DNA of 64,000 bases from Nitrospinaceae bacterium (GTDB lineage Bacteria; Nitrospinota; Nitrospinia; Nitrospinales; VA-1), in assembly GCA_029261655.1 (NCBI GenBank), contig JAJDAY010000005.1, positions 1 through 64,000 on the forward strand, given 5' to 3'. Of this stretch, positions 61,314-64,000 are shown piece by piece; the first letter of the stretch is position 1; each line of letters starts with the position of its first letter. The translations under genes were made by a program, and so were the position numbers. The notes under the pieces were generated by a model. It saw only the letters and a program-made list of their open reading frames with translations, was not told the DNA's origin and searched no databases.

Positions 61314-62198
61314 ATGTCTGGAAATACAATTGCCCCTGAACCCCGAAAAAGAAGGCTCCCCGACTGGGTGAAGGCTCCTCTTCCCAAGGGAGATAATTTT
61401 TTTCGCTTGAAGTCGCTGGTCCGCAAACATTCTTTGAACACGGTTTGTGAGTCGGCGTCCTGTCCCAATATTGGCGAATGCTGGTCCGCTGGAACTTTGA
61501 CGGTCATGATTCTGGGCGATACCTGTTCCAGGGCCTGCCGGTTCTGCGATGTCCCGACGGGGAATCTGCAATTGCCGGGTCGGGAAGAACCGGAAGAGGT
61601 CGCCGATATGTTATCCAAACTGGGCCTTGGCTATGTCGTCATCACTTCGGTTGACCGCGACGACCTCTCCGATGGCGGCGCTTCCCACTGGGCCGAAACA
61701 TTGAGGCAGGTGAAAAATAAATGCCCCGACATGAAAGTGGAAGCGTTGATCCCTGATTTTAAGGGGGAAACGGTTGACATAGAAAAAGTATGCCGGGCAA
61801 AGCCCGATGTTTTGGCGCATAACCTTGAAACCGTTCCTTCGCTCCAGGCAAAAGTTCGTCCTCAGTGTCGGTATCAGTGGTCGCTGGATACCCTCAATGT
61901 GGCCCGCCGGGAATTCGGGCTTGTCACCAAAAGCAGTTTGATGCTGGGGCTGGGTGAGAAAAAACACGAGGTGATCGAAACCATGCGCGATCTGGTGGCT
62001 ATTGGATGCGATTTTCTGGCCATCGGTCAGTATTTACAGCCTTCATTGCGGCATCTTGAAGTTGTGGAGTATCTTCCCCCGGAAGTGTTTGCTGAATACA
62101 AGGAAATCGGAGAAGCTTTGGGGCTGAGTCATGTTGAGGCAGGACCTATGGTGCGGAGTTCGTACCGCGCCGAAAAGCAGATCGGCCTGCTAAAATAA
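61314..62198 (+). CDS. lipA: lipoyl synthase
   Basis: A radical-SAM enzyme inserting two sulfurs into octanoyl-protein. The auxiliary cluster ligands are in 'CESASCPNIGEC' (Cys45, Cys50, Cys56 from this start), the radical SAM triad in 'CSRACRFCD' (Cys71, Cys75, Cys78), and the C-terminal serine ligand in 'MVRSSYRAEKQ'. About 294 residues. I use the ATG rather than an in-frame TTG ten codons earlier; neither has a strong ribosome binding site. lipB is not adjacent. Confidence 0.95.
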   Translation: MSGNTIAPEPRKRRLPDWVKAPLPKGDNFFRLKSLVRKHSLNTVCESASCPNIGECWSAGTLTVMILGDTCSRACRFCDVPTGNLQLPGREEPEEVADMLSKLGLGYVVITSVDRDDLSDGGASHWAETLRQVKNKCPDMKVEALIPDFKGETVDIEKVCRAKPDVLAHNLETVPSLQAKVRPQCRYQWSLDTLNVARREFGLVTKSSLMLGLGEKKHEVIETMRDLVAIGCDFLAIGQYLQPSLRHLEVVEYLPPEVFAEYKEIGEALGLSHVEAGPMVRSSYRAEKQIGLLK

Positions 62199-62282
62199 TT
62201 TATTCGCTATTGGGTTTTAGGCATCGTATTTGCTCATTAATAAATTGCTAACAGGTAGTGTCAAAGTTTTAACGGTCCTCAT

Positions 62283-63110
62283 ATGGTCGATATCAGTTCC
62301 ATCAGCGCCGAGGGTTATGAACGGATCGGGGGAAGAGCGTCCCAGGGAGGGGGTCCCGAAGGACGGGACGCTTCTACTTTCCGGTCCATCCTGCTTGAAG
62401 CCCAGATGCAAAGACTCTCGGTCTGGAGTCAGCTCGGTCAGAGTTCGCCTGCGCCGGTCAATCTGTTCAACGAGTATCGAATCATACTGGACCAGGCAAG
62501 ACGTCAGAATGATGTAAACAGTAATTCCTCATCAGTTCCTCAAAAAACTCTCAATCCCCAGCTCATTGCCCGACACTATGAAGTTGAATCCAGCCGGGCC
62601 TTTTTGGATGCCGACAGCCAGGGCGCCGAAAGTCCGCAATCATTGTCATTGTCCGATTTAGCCGCTCTTGCCGGGGGTGTTCGGGGCATTCCAGGATCCC
62701 AGTTTCAACAATTGATCCAAAATGAATCCGGTTTTGACCCCAATGCCATCGGCCCTCAGGGAGGTCTGGGTCTTGGGCAGTTATTGCCCGAAACGGCAAA
62801 TAAATTGGGGTTGCGCACCGATGCGGACCGGGAAGAAGGATCGGTCTGGCATCCGGCATCCAATCTGGACGCGACCGCCCGTTTACTTCAGTCGTATCAA
62901 AATCAATTTTCCGAGCGGGGAGCTTCTGATATAGAAGCCTGGCGTTTTGCAGCAGGCGCTTTTAATTCGGGATTGGAAAATATACAGGAAGCCCTGGATT
63001 TGCTGAAAGGCGAAGACCGCCCGGAGTGGGATCAACTCGCAAAAGAACTCCATCGTGTCACGGGCCCATCGGCTAAAGAGACGATTGAATATGTCAATCG
63101 CTTGAAGTAG
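62283..63110 (+). CDS. lytic transglycosylase (SLT) domain protein
   Basis: A 275-residue protein with a disordered N-terminal 90 residues and a C-terminal SLT-type lysozyme-like domain. The catalytic glutamate is Glu148 in 'LIQNESGFDPNAIGPQGGLG', followed by 'GLGQLLPETANKLGL' and 'WRFAAGAFNSGLENI'. No signal peptide; cytoplasmic-start transglycosylases of this type are often exported by the flagellar or another type III system, like FlgJ-type or rod-associated muramidases. With flgB-fliE distant in the window, a flagellar role is possible but unproven. A dispersed repeat begins 5 bases after its stop. Confidence 0.8.
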   Translation: MVDISSISAEGYERIGGRASQGGGPEGRDASTFRSILLEAQMQRLSVWSQLGQSSPAPVNLFNEYRIILDQARRQNDVNSNSSSVPQKTLNPQLIARHYEVESSRAFLDADSQGAESPQSLSLSDLAALAGGVRGIPGSQFQQLIQNESGFDPNAIGPQGGLGLGQLLPETANKLGLRTDADREEGSVWHPASNLDATARLLQSYQNQFSERGASDIEAWRFAAGAFNSGLENIQEALDLLKGEDRPEWDQLAKELHRVTGPSAKETIEYVNRLK

Positions 63111-63114
63111 GTGG

Positions 63115-63155
63115 CAGATCTCGAATGACCGGATTCGACCCCAAAGCGGACATTG
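63115..63155 (+). repeat. dispersed repeat, copy C
   Basis: Matches copy A (33956-33995) with one extra C. It lies at the junction between the lytic transglycosylase gene and the AT-rich patch that runs to the window's end. Confidence 0.8.
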
Positions 63156-63280
63156 AAGAGTGATAGGGCAAAATATGAAAAAAGAACTATTATCAACTTT
63201 ACTAAAATTTGATTATCACAAAAATTAGAAATTTGTCGTATGTTATCTGAATATCTAGTTAGACATAAAGATGTGAGCAC

Positions 63281-63682
63281 ATGATTCCATTCGAATTCAC
63301 TATCAAAGGTCCGCCTATTTCACTCCAAGCAAAAGGTGCATCTCGTCGAAAATGGAAAGCCAAAGTAGCGGCAGCAGCGAACGCAAAAGTAATACCTGGT
63401 AACGCATCTACAACTGACGATGTTGCAATAAGAATAACGTATTATTATGAAGGAGATACGCCTGATGTTGACAATATTATTAAGCCTATTCAGGATGCCC
63501 TAATTGGTATTGTGTATGATGATGACTCACAGGTAGTAAAAACCACTTCAGAAAAAGTCCGGATAGATGGGTCATTTACAATAAGAGGCGCATCTGCTGT
63601 ATTACTATTAGCATTTTCAAATCGGGATGCATTTGTGCATATACAAGTAACAACCCCGCCAGATATGAGTGTGCTCCTATGA
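63281..63682 (+). CDS. RusA family Holliday junction resolvase-like protein
   Basis: A 133-residue protein of the RusA family, the phage-type Holliday junction endonucleases. The acidic metal site is visible in 'GDTPDVDNIIKPIQDALIGI' (Asp62, Asp64, Asp72) with 'VYDDDSQV' behind it, matching the family 'PDxDNxxKxxxDAL' core. AT-rich, unlike the genes to its left, so probably acquired. The next gene starts inside its stop codon. Confidence 0.85.
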   Translation: MIPFEFTIKGPPISLQAKGASRRKWKAKVAAAANAKVIPGNASTTDDVAIRITYYYEGDTPDVDNIIKPIQDALIGIVYDDDSQVVKTTSEKVRIDGSFTIRGASAVLLLAFSNRDAFVHIQVTTPPDMSVLL

Positions 63683-64000
63683 CAAAAACTAATACACAAC
63701 GAGAGATCAAAAAAACTAGAGAGCTTGCACGTGAATATGAGAAAAAAGGCTTCACAGTTTCAATTGAACCTAAAGGGAAAGCAATACCGGCCTTTATAAG
63801 AGATCTTAATTTTACTCCAGATTTGATTGCTAAATCGCAAGAAGAATCATATGTAATTGAAGTGTCATCTAGGGATTCATTGGAAAGCCTTAGAAAGCTT
63901 TCAAGTATTGTTGATGCGATCGAGAAAAAGCGTGGATGGCATTTTATTTTGGTTATGACCAACCCTAGAGATTCATCAGCCGCATCTGCTCAACTGCCAA
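63679..64000 (+). CDS. putative restriction-endonuclease-like protein, 3' end outside window
   Basis: The ATG overlaps the rusA stop (ATGA) and the frame stays open to the window edge (107 codons). After a basic helix ('REIKKTRELAREYEKKGFTV') comes 'IPAFIRDLNFTPDLIAKSQE' and 'SYVIEVSSRDSLESLRKL', a PD-x(n)-ExS/K-like arrangement recalling PD-(D/E)xK nucleases such as AHJR-like restriction-associated domains. The usual lysine is replaced by serine in 'EVSSR', so activity is uncertain. The coupling to RusA suggests a phage-derived or defence gene pair. Family assignment is tentative. Confidence 0.5.
   Translation, partial: MTKTNTQREIKKTRELAREYEKKGFTVSIEPKGKAIPAFIRDLNFTPDLIAKSQEESYVIEVSSRDSLESLRKLSSIVDAIEKKRGWHFILVMTNPRDSSAASAQLP

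Overview
The window reads as chromosomal DNA of a Gram-negative, flagellated, free-living bacterium. LPS and envelope genes (MsbA-type exporter, KdsB, LapA-like, Und-P sugar transferase), flagellar rod genes and many lipoproteins with clear lipoboxes support this. A SmbP-like metal-binding protein (a family described from a nitrifier) and a Usp protein carrying PCP_red-like modules are compatible with a Nitrospinota-like organism. That taxonomic guess is inference at low confidence, because no rRNA or other phylogenetic marker lies here.

Layout. 1-3547: end of an M16 peptidase, ABC1/UbiB kinase-like protein, CDP-alcohol phosphatidyltransferase. 3595-5995: leftward arsenic operon arsR-arsI-arsC-acr3 with a perfect 16-bp palindrome at the arsR start. 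6320-10374: class II aldolase and a Usp/PCP_red/zinc-ribbon fusion. 10469-14520: tiny Gly/Cys membrane protein, then overlapping genes for an MsbA-type exporter, OleA and OleB. 14544-17384: likely metal-linked cluster (Cys-rich exported protein, outer-membrane barrel, HMA protein, NHL lipoprotein). 17399-20155: ahcY, then flgB-fliE without flgC behind a sigma-54-like site. 20303-33873: housekeeping and accessory genes (SmbP-like, Pth2, quinone-oxidoreductase-like, Rieske, rhodanese, LapA-like, RarA, LRR, SerB, VanZ-like, YdcF-like, DUF2284, HAD, RsmE). 33956-34488: inverted copies of a dispersed repeat around an AT-rich ORF. 34632-40848: ScpA, SGNH protein, two glycine-zipper lipoproteins, CysE, cysteine desulfurase and a CpoB/YbgF-like lipoprotein.

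The most striking region is 40831-52959. The last 18 bases of the CpoB-like gene plus 13 following bases are repeated exactly at 52929-52959, so about 12.1 kb looks like an integrated island at the 3' end of that gene. It holds an integrase N-terminal remnant fused to unknown sequence, a His-rich collagen-like secreted protein, a Tat-signal coiled-coil protein, OsmC, a Cro/CI-type regulator and an NHL-RHS polymorphic-toxin locus. The RHS frame is cut by one in-frame TGA. It ends in a variable tip, is followed by an overlapping lipoprotein gene (candidate immunity), and then by a promoterless orphan RHS tip with a different end and several tiny membrane-protein ORFs. The regulator's promoter repeat recurs just outside the right boundary, so the flank may carry an older relic.

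54640-63110: a c-type heme DUF3365/Tll0287-like protein, an exopolysaccharide/LPS operon (GT4, Und-P sugar transferase, KdsB), PyrG, a CBS protein, LipA and a lytic transglycosylase. From 63115 a third copy of the dispersed repeat opens a second AT-rich patch with RusA and an overlapping gene with a nuclease-like motif that runs off the window.

No rRNA, tRNA, CRISPR array or intact insertion sequence was seen.
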